Assembly (NCBI GenBank): GCA_001767695.1
Contig: MELR01000007.1
Span: forward strand, 118,885 to 163,110
From: Actinobacteria bacterium RBG_16_68_21
Lineage (GTDB): Bacteria > Actinomycetota > Acidimicrobiia > Spongiisociales > UBA11373
Direction of reading: 5' to 3'
Length of the DNA: 44,226 nucleotides
Shown here piece by piece: positions 8,103 through 16,144 of the stretch. The position numbers were made by a program, and so were the translations under genes. The stretch's first letter is position 1. Each line of letters opens with the position of its first letter. The notes below the pieces were generated by a model. It ran no database searches, was not told the origin of the DNA, and saw only the letters and a list, made by a program, of their open reading frames with translations.

Positions 8103-9078
8103 CGAGACCGGCCTCGATGCGACGCACCAGTCCGCGCTCGGCTCCCTCGGACGCCAGCCCCAACGCGTTGGCGATGGCCACCCGGCTCGAGGAACCGTGG
8201 GCGATCACCACCGTCCCCCGCACGCCCACGAGGTGGGCCCCGCCGTAGGCCTCGGGATCGAACCGAGCGCGCAAACTCATCAAGCGGGGAAGCAGCACGG
8301 CAGACGCCTCCTGAACCGAGGGGTCCTGATCGTCGGCCAGAGATTCGAGTATCACCCGGCCGACGGCTCGAGCGGTTCCCTCGGCGGTCTTCAGCAGCAC
8401 ATTACCGGTGAAGCCGTCGGTGACGATGACGTCTGCCGTCCCCTTGCCGAGGTCCCGCCCCTCGACGTTGCCGACGAACCGTATGTCCGCACGGAGGGCG
8501 ATCAGATCGTGGGCCTCCCTCTCGAGGTCCCGCCCCTTGCCCTTCTCCTCGCCGATGTTGAGCAGACCGACCGTGGGCTCGGGCCGATCGAGGTAGACCT
8601 GGGCGACCACTGCCCCCATGATGGCGAATTGGACGAGGTGTTCCGGTTTCACGTCGATGTTGGCGCCGGCGTCGAGGACGACGGTGGGGATGCCGAGAGG
8701 GAAGATCGTGGCGATGGCGGGGCGGGAGACGCCGGTGATCCGCCCGATGACGATGGCCGCCGCGGCCATGGCGGCCCCGGTCGATCCGGCGGACACCATG
8801 CCGTCGGCTTCGCCTTCGGCGACGAGGCGGGCGGCGACGGCAACCGACGATTGCCTTTTGGCCCGCGCCGCGGCGGCGGGATCTTCTCCCATTCCGATCG
8901 ACTCGGCGGCGTGGACCACGGGAAGGATCGCGCCCGCCTCGGCAAGCTCGGCGTCGAGCAGCCGCTCATCGCCGACGAGCACCACGTCTATGCCGCGGGC
9001 GGCAGCGTCGAGAGCACCCAGCACGGTCTGGCGAGGGGCGTGGTCCCCGCCCATCGCGTCGAGCGCTATTCGAGCCAC
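8095..9078 (-). CDS. plsX: Phosphate acyltransferase PlsX
   Basis: About 327 residues. PlsX converts acyl-ACP and phosphate to acyl-phosphate, the donor used by PlsY (found at 34308 in this window). The N-terminus RIALDAMGGDHAP is diagnostic. Later motifs include VSAGSTGA, TVVLDAGANIDVKP and IVTDGFTGNVLLKT, in the family order. I place the start at the GTG 9078, 7 nt past the rpmF stop and behind a GAGG; an in-frame codon at 9123 would add 15 unlike residues and overlap rpmF by 38 nt. rpmF-plsX adjacency is common in bacteria. The stop overlaps rnc by 8 nt. Confidence 0.94.
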   Translation of the reverse strand: MARIALDAMGGDHAPRQTVLGALDAAARGIDVVLVGDERLLDAELAEAGAILPVVHAAESIGMGEDPAAAARAKRQSSVAVAARLVAEGEADGMVSAGSTGAAMAAAAIVIGRITGVSRPAIATIFPLGIPTVVLDAGANIDVKPEHLVQFAIMGAVVAQVYLDRPEPTVGLLNIGEEKGKGRDLEREAHDLIALRADIRFVGNVEGRDLGKGTADVIVTDGFTGNVLLKTAEGTARAVGRVILESLADDQDPSVQEASAVLLPRLMSLRARFDPEAYGGAHLVGVRGTVVIAHGSSSRVAIANALGLASEGAERGLVRRIEAGLGG

Positions 9079-9085
9079 GTCGGCC

Positions 9086-9259
9086 TCAGGTGGGAATGAC
9101 CTCCCGGCCCTGGTACGTGCCACACGAGGGACACGCCCGATGCGAGAGCTTCTGGGCGTTGCACTGCGGGCAGGGGCTCGTGTGCGGGTTGGCCACCTTC
9201 CACGTCGCCTTCCGCTGCCGGGTCCGGGAGCGGGACATCTTCTTCTTGGGGACGGCCAT
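9086..9259 (-). CDS. rpmF: 50S ribosomal protein L32, zinc-binding form
   Basis: A 57-residue ribosomal protein beginning MAVPKKKMSRSRTRQRK, which is the classic L32 start. Four cysteines (30, 33, 43 and 46; CPQC and CPSC) form a zinc ribbon, so this is the Zn-dependent C+ paralogue type. An upstream extension of the frame is not coding. It sits 23 nt after the yceD-like gene and 7 nt before plsX, the common yceD-rpmF-plsX arrangement. Confidence 0.97.
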   Translation of the reverse strand: MAVPKKKMSRSRTRQRKATWKVANPHTSPCPQCNAQKLSHRACPSCGTYQGREVIPT

Positions 9260-9282
9260 GAGCGAGCCTCTCGAAAGTCGAT

Positions 9283-9783
9283 CTACGGTTCCAACAAATC
9301 CCGCAGCACAGCGAAGGGGGAGTCGGCCTCCTCCTCGTGCCCTGGACAGGACCCTGTATTCAAGTCGCCTCCGCACCGAGCGCAAAGTCCCAGACAGCCG
9401 GCACGGCACGTCGGGGCGAACGGTAGCTCGAGCAGCACGGCATCCCGGATCGGCGGCTCGAGGTCGGCAACCTCTCCGTCGAGGGGGTATCCATCGGGAT
9501 CCTCGTCGAGTCCGAGCACCTCGGTGATGCTCACCGCCACCGCCTCGATCCACTCGATGAGGCACCGATGGCACGTGTGGGTGACCTGGGTGTCCACCCT
9601 GCCGCGCACCAGAATGCCTCCCGAGGCACCCTCGAGGGTGAGATCGCCGTGAACGACCGGGCCGACCCGCGACGTCTCCAGCGCCCAGTCGACGGCCGCC
9701 TCGATGACGACCGGGCGCCGGTGTCTGGCGTCTCCGAGGAGATCCGAGACGGGTTGCCGGAACGGCGAGGGAGCCCGGGTCAT
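9283..9783 (-). CDS. YceD/DUF177 family protein
   Basis: A 166-residue member of the DUF177 family (YceD), almost always encoded just upstream of rpmF, as here. Members have been linked to 23S rRNA accumulation; the biochemical role is unsettled. Two Cys pairs are visible: THTCHRCLIEW at about residue 70 and the strongly conserved PTCRAGCLGLCARCGGDLN near 124-142, which probably bind a metal. The C-terminus DSPFAVLRDLL matches the family end. It starts 6 nt after the stop of the DivIVA-like gene. Confidence 0.9.
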   Translation of the reverse strand: MTRAPSPFRQPVSDLLGDARHRRPVVIEAAVDWALETSRVGPVVHGDLTLEGASGGILVRGRVDTQVTHTCHRCLIEWIEAVAVSITEVLGLDEDPDGYPLDGEVADLEPPIRDAVLLELPFAPTCRAGCLGLCARCGGDLNTGSCPGHEEEADSPFAVLRDLLEP

Positions 9784-9789
9784 GGCGGC

Positions 9790-10314
9790 TCAGAAGTCGT
9801 CCGGGCTCCGACGCGCCTGGTGCAACTCGCCCCGGGCCCGGCGCACCTGGGAAAGGAGGTCGGCAAGCACGCCCTCGGTCTGCTCGAATGCCTGCTCGCT
9901 GTAGTCCTCGGCCTCCAGCCTGATCCGCGTGGCCTCGGCCTCGGCCTGACGAACCAGCGCATTGGCCTCGTCGACGGCTTCTTTGACTATGTACGACTCG
10001 GTGACCAGCTCGTCCGACCGCTGCCGGGCCCGCTCGAGGAGCTCGCGCGCCTTCTCGTTGGTCCGAGCCACGAAGGACTCCCGCTCGCGCACCATCCAGC
10101 GCGCCGCCCGCATCTCCTCGGGCAGGTCGTCGCGGAGCCGATAGAGCATGTCGAGCAGCCGGTCCCGGTCGAGCATCACGTTGCCCGAGAGGGGGACCAT
10201 GCGGGCGCCCTCGACGGCGATGATCAGGTCGTCGACCAGCTCGAGCAGCTCGCCCAGCCGGGGGGGAACAGGAACCTCGTCCTGTCGGGGGAGGTCGAGC
10301 TCGTTGTCATCCAT
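9790..10314 (-). CDS. DivIVA-like coiled-coil protein, SepIVA-like
   Basis: About 174 residues, starting at the ATG 10314, which overlaps the coaD stop by 8 nt; the longer upstream frame runs inside coaD and is rejected. The sequence is mostly one long helix: a short acidic N-terminus, RLGELLELVDDLIIAVE, then heptad-like stretches rich in Glu, Arg, Ala and Leu, such as EKARELLERARQRSDELV and QAEAEATRIRLEAEDYS. This is the look of DivIVA and F-ATPase b-subunit coiled coils. In mycobacteria the gene beside the DUF177 gene (Rv2927c) is SepIVA, a DivIVA-type protein needed for septation and envelope growth. I infer the same role from synteny and coiled-coil content; the sequence alone does not prove it. 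Confidence 0.75.
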   Translation of the reverse strand: MDDNELDLPRQDEVPVPPRLGELLELVDDLIIAVEGARMVPLSGNVMLDRDRLLDMLYRLRDDLPEEMRAARWMVRERESFVARTNEKARELLERARQRSDELVTESYIVKEAVDEANALVRQAEAEATRIRLEAEDYSEQAFEQTEGVLADLLSQVRRARGELHQARRSPDDF

Positions 10315-10786
10315 GGCGGGGGAACCTCCCCTCGAGCGCCTTCGCCACGATCGGAGGAACCAACTCCTCCACGGTGCCGCCGAGCGCGACCACCTCCTTG
10401 ACCAGCGAAGACGAGAGGTACCCATATTCGGGCTTGGTGGCGACGAACATCGTCATCAACCCGGAGAGATGCCGGTTCATCTGGGCGAGCTGGAGTTCGT
10501 AGTCGAAGTCGGTGACCGCCCGCAGCCCTTTCACCACCACGTCGGCACCCACCTCGCGGGCGAAGTCGACGAGCAGTCCATCGAAGCCGGCGATCTCCAC
10601 GCGGTCCCAGGGACAGCACTCGATGAGCATTGCCTTACGCTCCTCGATCGTGAACAACGGCTCCTTCGACGGATTGGCGACGACGCCGACGACCACCCGA
10701 TCGAAGATCGTGACGCAGCGCGACACGACGTCGATGTGTCCGTGCGTGGGAGGATCGAAGCTGCCGGGTACGAGTGCCGTGGTCAC
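10307..10786 (-). CDS. coaD: Phosphopantetheine adenylyltransferase
   Basis: A 159-residue nucleotidyltransferase catalysing the fourth step of coenzyme A synthesis: 4'-phosphopantetheine plus ATP to dephospho-CoA. The N-terminal ALVPGSFDPPTHGHIDVV holds the T/HxGH ATP motif (Thr14 to His17). VKGLRAVTDFDYELQLAQMN is the substrate-binding stretch, and YLSSSLVKEVVALGG is the second phosphate-binding motif. Length and motif order are standard. The start is a GTG, 2 nt past the rsmD stop; the stop overlaps the sepIVA-like gene. Confidence 0.96.
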   Translation of the reverse strand: MTTALVPGSFDPPTHGHIDVVSRCVTIFDRVVVGVVANPSKEPLFTIEERKAMLIECCPWDRVEIAGFDGLLVDFAREVGADVVVKGLRAVTDFDYELQLAQMNRHLSGLMTMFVATKPEYGYLSSSLVKEVVALGGTVEELVPPIVAKALEGRFPRHG

Positions 10787-10788
10787 CG

Positions 10789-11325
10789 CTACTCCTTCAC
10801 CAGCCTCGTCACCTCTGCGTCGCCGTAGCGCCGCCTGTCGGCCACCTGCAGTCCCGGCGGCGGAGCGACTTCTCCGCTCCCGGCCCTCCTGTGAAGCACG
10901 ACAACGGCGCCTGCGGCGAGCCGGCGAGCCAGCAATCCGAGAACGTTCTCGACGGACGGTAGTGCGGCCGAGTACGGAGGGTCAACGAACACCAAGCCGA
11001 CCTTGGGCCCGGAGCGCTGCAGGTAGTCCTCCACGCGCGCCGCCACCACCTCGCCGTCAAACCCCAGGTGCGTCAGATTCTCGGAAAGGATGGCACGGGC
11101 CGCCCGGCTCCACTCGACGAAGACGGCCGATGCCGCCCCTCTACTCAGCGCTTCCAGTCCGAGACTCCCCGACCCGGCGTAGAGATCGAGGACGGCCGCT
11201 CCCTCCACCGTGGCCCCGAGACTGGAGAAGATCGCCTCCTTGACCCGATCCATCATCGGGCGGGTCTCGGCGCCCTTGGGCGCCTTGAGCCGCCTTCCCC
11301 GGGCGGAGCCGCCAACGATCCTCAT
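10789..11325 (-). CDS. rsmD: 16S rRNA (guanine966-N2)-methyltransferase RsmD
   Basis: About 178 residues, starting MRIVGGSARGRRLKAP, the diagnostic N-terminus. The chosen ATG overlaps the recG stop as ATGA; an upstream in-frame codon at 11340 would extend into recG. The SAM-binding loop is VLDLYAGSGSLGLEALSRGA, and the catalytic N-methyltransferase motif is FVDPPYS. It methylates G966 of 16S rRNA in the assembling small subunit. recG-rsmD-coaD is a common bacterial order. Confidence 0.94.
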   Translation of the reverse strand: MRIVGGSARGRRLKAPKGAETRPMMDRVKEAIFSSLGATVEGAAVLDLYAGSGSLGLEALSRGAASAVFVEWSRAARAILSENLTHLGFDGEVVAARVEDYLQRSGPKVGLVFVDPPYSAALPSVENVLGLLARRLAAGAVVVLHRRAGSGEVAPPPGLQVADRRRYGDAEVTRLVKE

Positions 11326-13403
11326 GAGATGAACAGCCAATCGGCGTCCTCGCCGAGCAGCGCCCGGATCTCCTCGGCCAGCTCGGGATGGCCCGTCAGA
11401 TCGGGATCGGCTGCGACCAGGGCGAACGCCTCACGCCGAGCCGCGACCAGCACTTCGGTATCTCGCAGAATGTCGGCCATGCGGAGGTCGGCGAGCCCCG
11501 CCTGCCTCGCTCCGAACACCGTGCCCTGTCCCCTGATGCGCAGGTCCTCCTCGGCGAGTCGGAAGCCGTCGTTGGTCGATGCCATCGCCGCCAGCCGTTC
11601 CTCGCCTTCGGGAGTGGTCGGCTCGGCGATGAGGATGCACCACGACTCCTGGCTCCCCCGGCCGACCCGACCCCTGAGCTGGTGGAGCTGACTCAGCCCG
11701 AACCGATCGGCATCCTCGATCACCATCACCGTGGCATTGGGGAGGTCGATCCCCACCTCGATCACCGTCGTGGCGACCAGCACGTCGATCTCGCCCGATC
11801 GCATCGCCGCCATCACCACCTCCTTGTCCGCCGATCGCATCTGGCCGTGAAGCAGTCCCAGCCGCAGCTCCGGGAACACCCTCTGGAGCCGCCGGTATTC
11901 GGCAGTGGCCGAGGCGGCCTGCAGCTTCTCGGACTCCTCGACCAGGGGACACACGACGAAGACCTGCCTACCCGCCGCCGCCTCGGACCGCACCAACCGG
12001 TATACCGCCTCGAGGGCGGACGGTTCAGGCTTGACGACGCTGGTGCTCACCGGAAGGCGGCCCGTCGGCATCTCGTCGAGAACTGTCACGTCGAGATCCC
12101 CGTAGAGGGTCATGGCGAGCGTACGCGGGATCGGAGTTGCCGTCATGATCAGCAGGTCGGGCTCGGGGCCCTCGGCCTTCTCCTTGAGCCGTACCCGCTG
12201 GTGAACACCGAAGCGGTGCTGCTCATCGACCACCGCCACCCCGAGTCGATCGAAGTGGACTCCCTCCTGGATCAACGCGTGGGTGCCGACCACCACGTCC
12301 AATGTCCCGTTCGCCACCGAGGCGAGCACGCCGGCCCGGTCGGTGGAGGACCCGGTGAGCAGGCCCATGCGAACCCCGACCAGGGCGGCCAGGGGCTCGA
12401 GACCCAGGTAGTGCTGATCGGCGAGTACCTCAGTCGGAGCCATCACCGCACCCTGGTAGCCGCCCTGCACGGCAGTGAGCAATGCCGCCATGGCGACGAC
12501 GGTCTTGCCGGATCCGACCTCACCCTGGAGGAGCCGATGCATCGGGTGAGCCGAAGCCATGTCTGCCTGGATCTCGGCAATCGCCCTCACCTGCGCACCG
12601 GTGAGCTCGTAGGGCAGCGCCGCGAGGAACGAGGCGGCGAGACCACCCGCGAGGCTGTGGGTGATGCCGACGGCCGCGACGACCTGACGGTTCTTGCGGA
12701 GGGCGAGCGCTACCTCCAGCCGGAAGAACTCGTCGAAAACCAGACGCCGCCGCGCCGGTGGGATTCGATCCATCTCCTCCGGGAAGTGGATGTCGGCCAC
12801 CGCCGAGTCGCGATCGCCGAGCCCGAGCCGCCCGAGAAGCTCGACGGGCACCGGGTCGCCCAGGGGTCGGGCGCGACCGAGGGCGTTGTGGATCGCCCGC
12901 CGTAGGTAGCCCGGTCCCACGCCCCCGACGGTGGGGTGGACCGGCATCACCCGCCCCGTGGTCAGGGATTCCGCGGGGCCCTCGAGCACATCCACATCGG
13001 GGGCGTTCATCTGCAGCCGACCCCGGAAGCGATCCACCTTGCCCGAAAGCGCCACCTCGGATCCGACTGCGAGCTGCCGCTCGCGGAAGGGCTGGTTGAA
13101 CCACACCACCGTCAACGTACCCGAGGTGTCCGACACTCTCGCTTCCACAATGGTGAGATTCCTCCGCGGACGCCGCGTCGATACCCGCTCGACCACGCCG
13201 ATCACGGTCACCTCCTCACCGAGGGGGAGGTCGGCGAGGAGCATCGTGCGGGAACGATCGACGTACCGCCGCGGCGCGTGCAGCAGCAGGTCGGCAACGC
13301 TTCTGATACCCGCCTTGCGCAGGTCGGCGCCGCGCTTTCCGGCGAGTCCCTGCACCTCCTCGATGGGGACGCTGCTGAGGTAGGCCAGGGACCGCCCGCT
13401 CAC
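11322..13403 (-). CDS. recG: ATP-dependent DNA helicase RecG
   Basis: A 693-residue superfamily 2 helicase that reverses stalled forks and remodels branched DNA. An N-terminal wedge/OB domain spans about residues 50-160 (VTVIGVVERV..., FRGRLQMNAPDV). Helicase motifs follow: Walker A LLQGEVGSGKT, APTEVLADQH, the DEQH box VVDEQHRFGVHQR, TATPIPRTLA, and motifs V-VI in ATTVIEVGIDLPNATVM and QLHQLRGRVGRG. The family C-terminal element RIRGQGTVFGARQAGL is present. The GTG start overlaps the fakA stop (GTGA), and the stop overlaps rsmD. Confidence 0.96.
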   Translation of the reverse strand: MSGRSLAYLSSVPIEEVQGLAGKRGADLRKAGIRSVADLLLHAPRRYVDRSRTMLLADLPLGEEVTVIGVVERVSTRRPRRNLTIVEARVSDTSGTLTVVWFNQPFRERQLAVGSEVALSGKVDRFRGRLQMNAPDVDVLEGPAESLTTGRVMPVHPTVGGVGPGYLRRAIHNALGRARPLGDPVPVELLGRLGLGDRDSAVADIHFPEEMDRIPPARRRLVFDEFFRLEVALALRKNRQVVAAVGITHSLAGGLAASFLAALPYELTGAQVRAIAEIQADMASAHPMHRLLQGEVGSGKTVVAMAALLTAVQGGYQGAVMAPTEVLADQHYLGLEPLAALVGVRMGLLTGSSTDRAGVLASVANGTLDVVVGTHALIQEGVHFDRLGVAVVDEQHRFGVHQRVRLKEKAEGPEPDLLIMTATPIPRTLAMTLYGDLDVTVLDEMPTGRLPVSTSVVKPEPSALEAVYRLVRSEAAAGRQVFVVCPLVEESEKLQAASATAEYRRLQRVFPELRLGLLHGQMRSADKEVVMAAMRSGEIDVLVATTVIEVGIDLPNATVMVIEDADRFGLSQLHQLRGRVGRGSQESWCILIAEPTTPEGEERLAAMASTNDGFRLAEEDLRIRGQGTVFGARQAGLADLRMADILRDTEVLVAARREAFALVAADPDLTGHPELAEEIRALLGEDADWLFIS

Positions 13404-15037
13404 TCGACGCCGAAGAGGTAGGGGTAGAGCGGCTGACCGCCGACAACCCGGGTGTGCGTGAGGCCCAGTGACTCGATGTGAGCGAGGATCGCCGCGGTCG
13501 ACGCCTCCTCCGTGCCGCTTCCCACGAACACGGTGACCAGCTCGGCGTCATCTCCGGCGAGGGAATCGAGCACCCCGACCGCCGCCGCGGTCACATCGGG
13601 AGCGATCACCGAGACCCGTCCGTCGACGATGCCCAGCCAGTCCCCTTCGGCGATCGCCCCGGCGGGTGTGGTGGCGGCCCTCATGGCGCGAGTCACCTCA
13701 CCCCACCCACAGGCATCGGCGGCCCGGCCCATGGCGGCGACGATCCCCGCCAGGTCGTCCGAGGGCAGGTAGGCGACCATCGCAGCCAGCCCTTCGGGAA
13801 TCGAGCGGGTCGGCACGACGCGGACCGACTTGGTGGTGAGGGCGTCGAGTTGCTCCGCCACCGGAATGATGTTCTTGTTGTTGGGGAGGATGATCACGGA
13901 GTCGGCCGCGACGTCCTCGACCACGGCGAGCAGATCGCGAACAGACGGATTCATCGTCTGGCCCCCGATGACCACGCCCTGCACGCCGGCATCGCGGAAC
14001 AGCTCGAGGATCCCGGGACCGGAGGCAACCGCGACGACACCCACCGCCAGATCGGCGAAGGGGGCCAAGGGCCGGAACGGAGCGGCGCGGTGCAAGGCTT
14101 CGTCGGCGCTCTGCTCCGCAAGGTCGGTGATCTTGATCCTCTCGGGACGTCCCAGCGCGATACCGGCCTCGATGGCGGCACCGATCGCGTCGGTGTGCAC
14201 ATGACAATTCCACGTTCCCCCTCCGCCCACGACGACGATCGAGTCGCCGACCGCCGCCCATGAGTCGCGCAGCCGATCGCCGGCACCGGAATCTTCGGAG
14301 TGGAGGAGAAACATGACCTCGTAGCGGAGATCGGCGATCGTGGAATCGGCGTCATCGGCCGGACCGATCAACTGGGCCGCGGCAGCGGCGAAGATCGCCT
14401 CCGGAAGCACAACATCCTCTCCGGTGACCTCCTCGAGGAATGCCACCAGCAGCAAGAGGAATCCGGCGCCGCCGGCGTCCACGACGCCCGCTTCCTTGAG
14501 GACAGGGAGCAGTTCGGGGGTTCGCTCCAGGGACTCCTGCGCCCTCAGGTAAACCCGTCCGAGGAACTCGGCGAGGCTTTCGCCGGCGGGGGTCTGGGTC
14601 TCCGCGGCTGCCACCGAGGCCTCGCGGAGCACGGTGAGGATCGTGCCCTCCACGGGGCGCCCCACCGCCTTGTATGCCGCCGCCGAGGCGCGATCCAGGG
14701 CATCGACCAGCTGAGCCGTGCCCACCGAGGGTTCGTCGCGGAATGCATCGGCAAGGCCGCGGAGGATCTGGCTGAGGATGATCCCGCTGTTCCCCTGAGC
14801 CCCCATGAGCGAGCCGTGGGCGATGGCAGTGGCCAGCTGCCCCATGTCCTCGGCGCCTCCGGCGGCGGCGACCACCGACTCGACCGTCAGCGTCATGTTG
14901 GTCCCGGTGTCCCCGTCGGGCACCGGATAGACATTGAGGCGATTGAGTGCCTCGCGATACTGACGAAGGCGATCCAGGTAGCGCTGCATGACCCGCTTGA
15001 GGTCGTGGGCCCTGAGCAGAAGCCGTTGCGATGCCAT
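13400..15037 (-). CDS. fakA: Fatty acid kinase FakA-like (DAK2 domain)
   Basis: A 545-residue protein with an N-terminal DhaL/DAK2 kinase domain, marked by RLNVYPVPDGDTGTNM (residues 33-48, Asp ligands for Mg-ADP) and GSLMGAQGNSGIILSQ, followed by the middle and C-terminal domains of the YloV/FakA family. In Firmicutes, FakA phosphorylates fatty acids presented by a FakB (DegV) protein, giving acyl-phosphate for PlsY/PlsX. No degV/fakB gene lies in this window, so the substrate is inferred from family. The minus-strand sequence TATAGT at 15052-15047 lies 9 nt before the ATG, a leaderless-type promoter, and faces rpmB on the other strand. It heads the long run of genes ending at cdd. Confidence 0.88.
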   Translation of the reverse strand: MASQRLLLRAHDLKRVMQRYLDRLRQYREALNRLNVYPVPDGDTGTNMTLTVESVVAAAGGAEDMGQLATAIAHGSLMGAQGNSGIILSQILRGLADAFRDEPSVGTAQLVDALDRASAAAYKAVGRPVEGTILTVLREASVAAAETQTPAGESLAEFLGRVYLRAQESLERTPELLPVLKEAGVVDAGGAGFLLLLVAFLEEVTGEDVVLPEAIFAAAAAQLIGPADDADSTIADLRYEVMFLLHSEDSGAGDRLRDSWAAVGDSIVVVGGGGTWNCHVHTDAIGAAIEAGIALGRPERIKITDLAEQSADEALHRAAPFRPLAPFADLAVGVVAVASGPGILELFRDAGVQGVVIGGQTMNPSVRDLLAVVEDVAADSVIILPNNKNIIPVAEQLDALTTKSVRVVPTRSIPEGLAAMVAYLPSDDLAGIVAAMGRAADACGWGEVTRAMRAATTPAGAIAEGDWLGIVDGRVSVIAPDVTAAAVGVLDSLAGDDAELVTVFVGSGTEEASTAAILAHIESLGLTHTRVVGGQPLYPYLFGVE

Positions 15038-15120
15038 GGGGAGTTCACTATACGGATGCCGATCTGGCGTCCTCGCCGGCGGCTGGTATCCTCCCGCGCC
15101 GTTCTCTTGGAGGTTGTCCC

Positions 15121-15309
15121 GTGTCGTTCCGATGTGAGATCTGCGGCAAGGAGCCGTGGGTGGGGAAGCAGGTTTCGTTCTCGCACAAGCGCTCCTCGAA
15201 GCGCTGGCTCCCCAACATCCAACGCATCCGGGTTCCCCACGGCTCCAACACGCGCCGCATCCACGTGTGCACGTCGTGCATCAAGGCCGGCAAGGCCGCC
15301 AAGGCCTAG
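15121..15309 (+). CDS. rpmB: 50S ribosomal protein L28, zinc-binding form
   Basis: A 62-residue ribosomal protein starting at the GTG 15121 behind GGAGG (spacing 7). Cys5 and Cys8 (RCEICGK) pair with a second CTSC motif near residues 50-53, so this is the zinc-ribbon C+ type. SFSHKRSSKRWLPNIQRIRV is the L28 core. It is transcribed divergently from fakA, as in mycobacteria, with TATCCT about 40 nt upstream as a likely -10. The upstream in-frame codons to 15031 overlap the fakA promoter and are not used. Confidence 0.96.
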   Translation: MSFRCEICGKEPWVGKQVSFSHKRSSKRWLPNIQRIRVPHGSNTRRIHVCTSCIKAGKAAKA

Positions 15310-15351
15310 AGCGGTCCGCCTCCCGCCACCTGCCTCCGCACCGGTCCTGCC

Positions 15352-15357
15352 TACACT
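15352..15357 (+). promoter_or_regulatory. Probable -10 box (TACACT) for the CSD-like gene
   Basis: TACACT lies 32 nt upstream of the GTG of the cold-shock-like gene, giving a leader of about 26 nt that carries the GGAGG at 15380-15384. No -35 hexamer close to consensus is visible. The 80-nt rpmB-to-CSD gap shows no clear terminator. Confidence 0.4.
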
Positions 15358-15389
15358 CTCGCCGTTTGGCGCCGCAGTTGGAGGGCATC

Positions 15390-15602
15390 GTGCAGGGAGT
15401 GGTCAAGGTCTACGACCCGAGGACCGGTATCGGGATCATCGTGTGCGATGACGGCCGCTCCGAGGTCCTGCTGCGCGCCGGATCGTTGCATGGCAGCATC
15501 TTCCGCACCCTCCGCCAGGGCCAGCGGATCGTCTTCGATGTCGACGATTCGACCGGGCGGGCATTCGCCCACACGGTCCGCATCGGCTCCGACGGCTACT
15601 AG
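15390..15602 (+). CDS. Divergent cold-shock-domain protein
   Basis: A 70-residue single-domain protein, started at the GTG 15390 with GGAGG five nt upstream; a longer in-frame run back to 15156 lies inside rpmB and is rejected. The five-strand cold-shock pattern is recognisable: QGVVKVYDPRTGIGIIVCDD (strands 1-2), DGRSEVLLRAGSL (strand 3), LRQGQRIVFDVDD (strand 4) and RAFAHTVRI (strand 5). The RNA-binding aromatics are lost: RNP1, normally KGFGFI, reads TGIGII, and RNP2, normally VFVHF, reads VLLRA. It may bind nucleic acid differently or not at all. The stop TAG shares CTAG with the acetyltransferase stop. Confidence 0.75.
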   Translation: MQGVVKVYDPRTGIGIIVCDDGRSEVLLRAGSLHGSIFRTLRQGQRIVFDVDDSTGRAFAHTVRIGSDGY

Positions 15603-16144
15603 CCGGCTTCCGGAGGCCACTCGCCGGCGAGCAGCGAATACACCGCGGCGTCGTGCACGACGCCGCGGGTGCGGAGCGACTCCCGCTCCACTCCCTCCAG
15701 CGTGAACCCGAGCCGTTCGGCCACCGCCCTGCTCCGCTGATTGCCGACCGCGGCGCGCAGGACCACTCGATGCACACCCGAGCCGACCAGCTCGGAGATG
15801 AGCAGCCGCATCACCTCGGTGACGATCCCCCTCCCCTCGAGGTCGGCGGCGATCCAATACCCGGCCTCGGCACTGCGATTGAGCCGGTCGACCCCGGCGC
15901 CGACGGCGCCGACAACACGAGGACCGTCGAAGACAGCCCACTGCAGCGACGTGCCCGCCTCCCGCCCGGCGACGGCCGCGGTGATGAAGGCGGCGGTGTC
16001 ATCCCGGGTGGTGCTCACCCACACCCACGGCATGAATCGGCCCAACCGCTCCCGGTCGGCGGCGACCGCCGCAAACACCGCGTCTACGTCCTCGCTTTCG
16101 AAGGGTCGAACGACCAGACCCGACGTCAAGTGATGCTGCGTCAC
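15599..16144 (-). CDS. GNAT acetyltransferase, RimJ/RimL-like
   Basis: About 181 residues, begun at the GTG 16144, which overlaps the esterase stop as GTGA. The N-terminus GLVVRPFESEDVDAVFAAV and the acetyl-CoA motif YWIAADLEGRGIVTEVMRLL match the RimL-type GNAT fold, and GNQRSRAVAERLGFTLEG is the usual C-terminal motif B. Members acetylate protein N-termini or small amines; the substrate cannot be told from sequence. It follows the esterase in a two-gene unit. Confidence 0.88.
   Translation of the reverse strand: MTQHHLTSGLVVRPFESEDVDAVFAAVAADRERLGRFMPWVWVSTTRDDTAAFITAAVAGREAGTSLQWAVFDGPRVVGAVGAGVDRLNRSAEAGYWIAADLEGRGIVTEVMRLLISELVGSGVHRVVLRAAVGNQRSRAVAERLGFTLEGVERESLRTRGVVHDAAVYSLLAGEWPPEAG

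Noticed and set aside
11388-12905. 505-codon plus-strand frame opposite recG
   Set aside because: It is the complement of intact RecG helicase motifs and has no recognisable domain or ribosome site.
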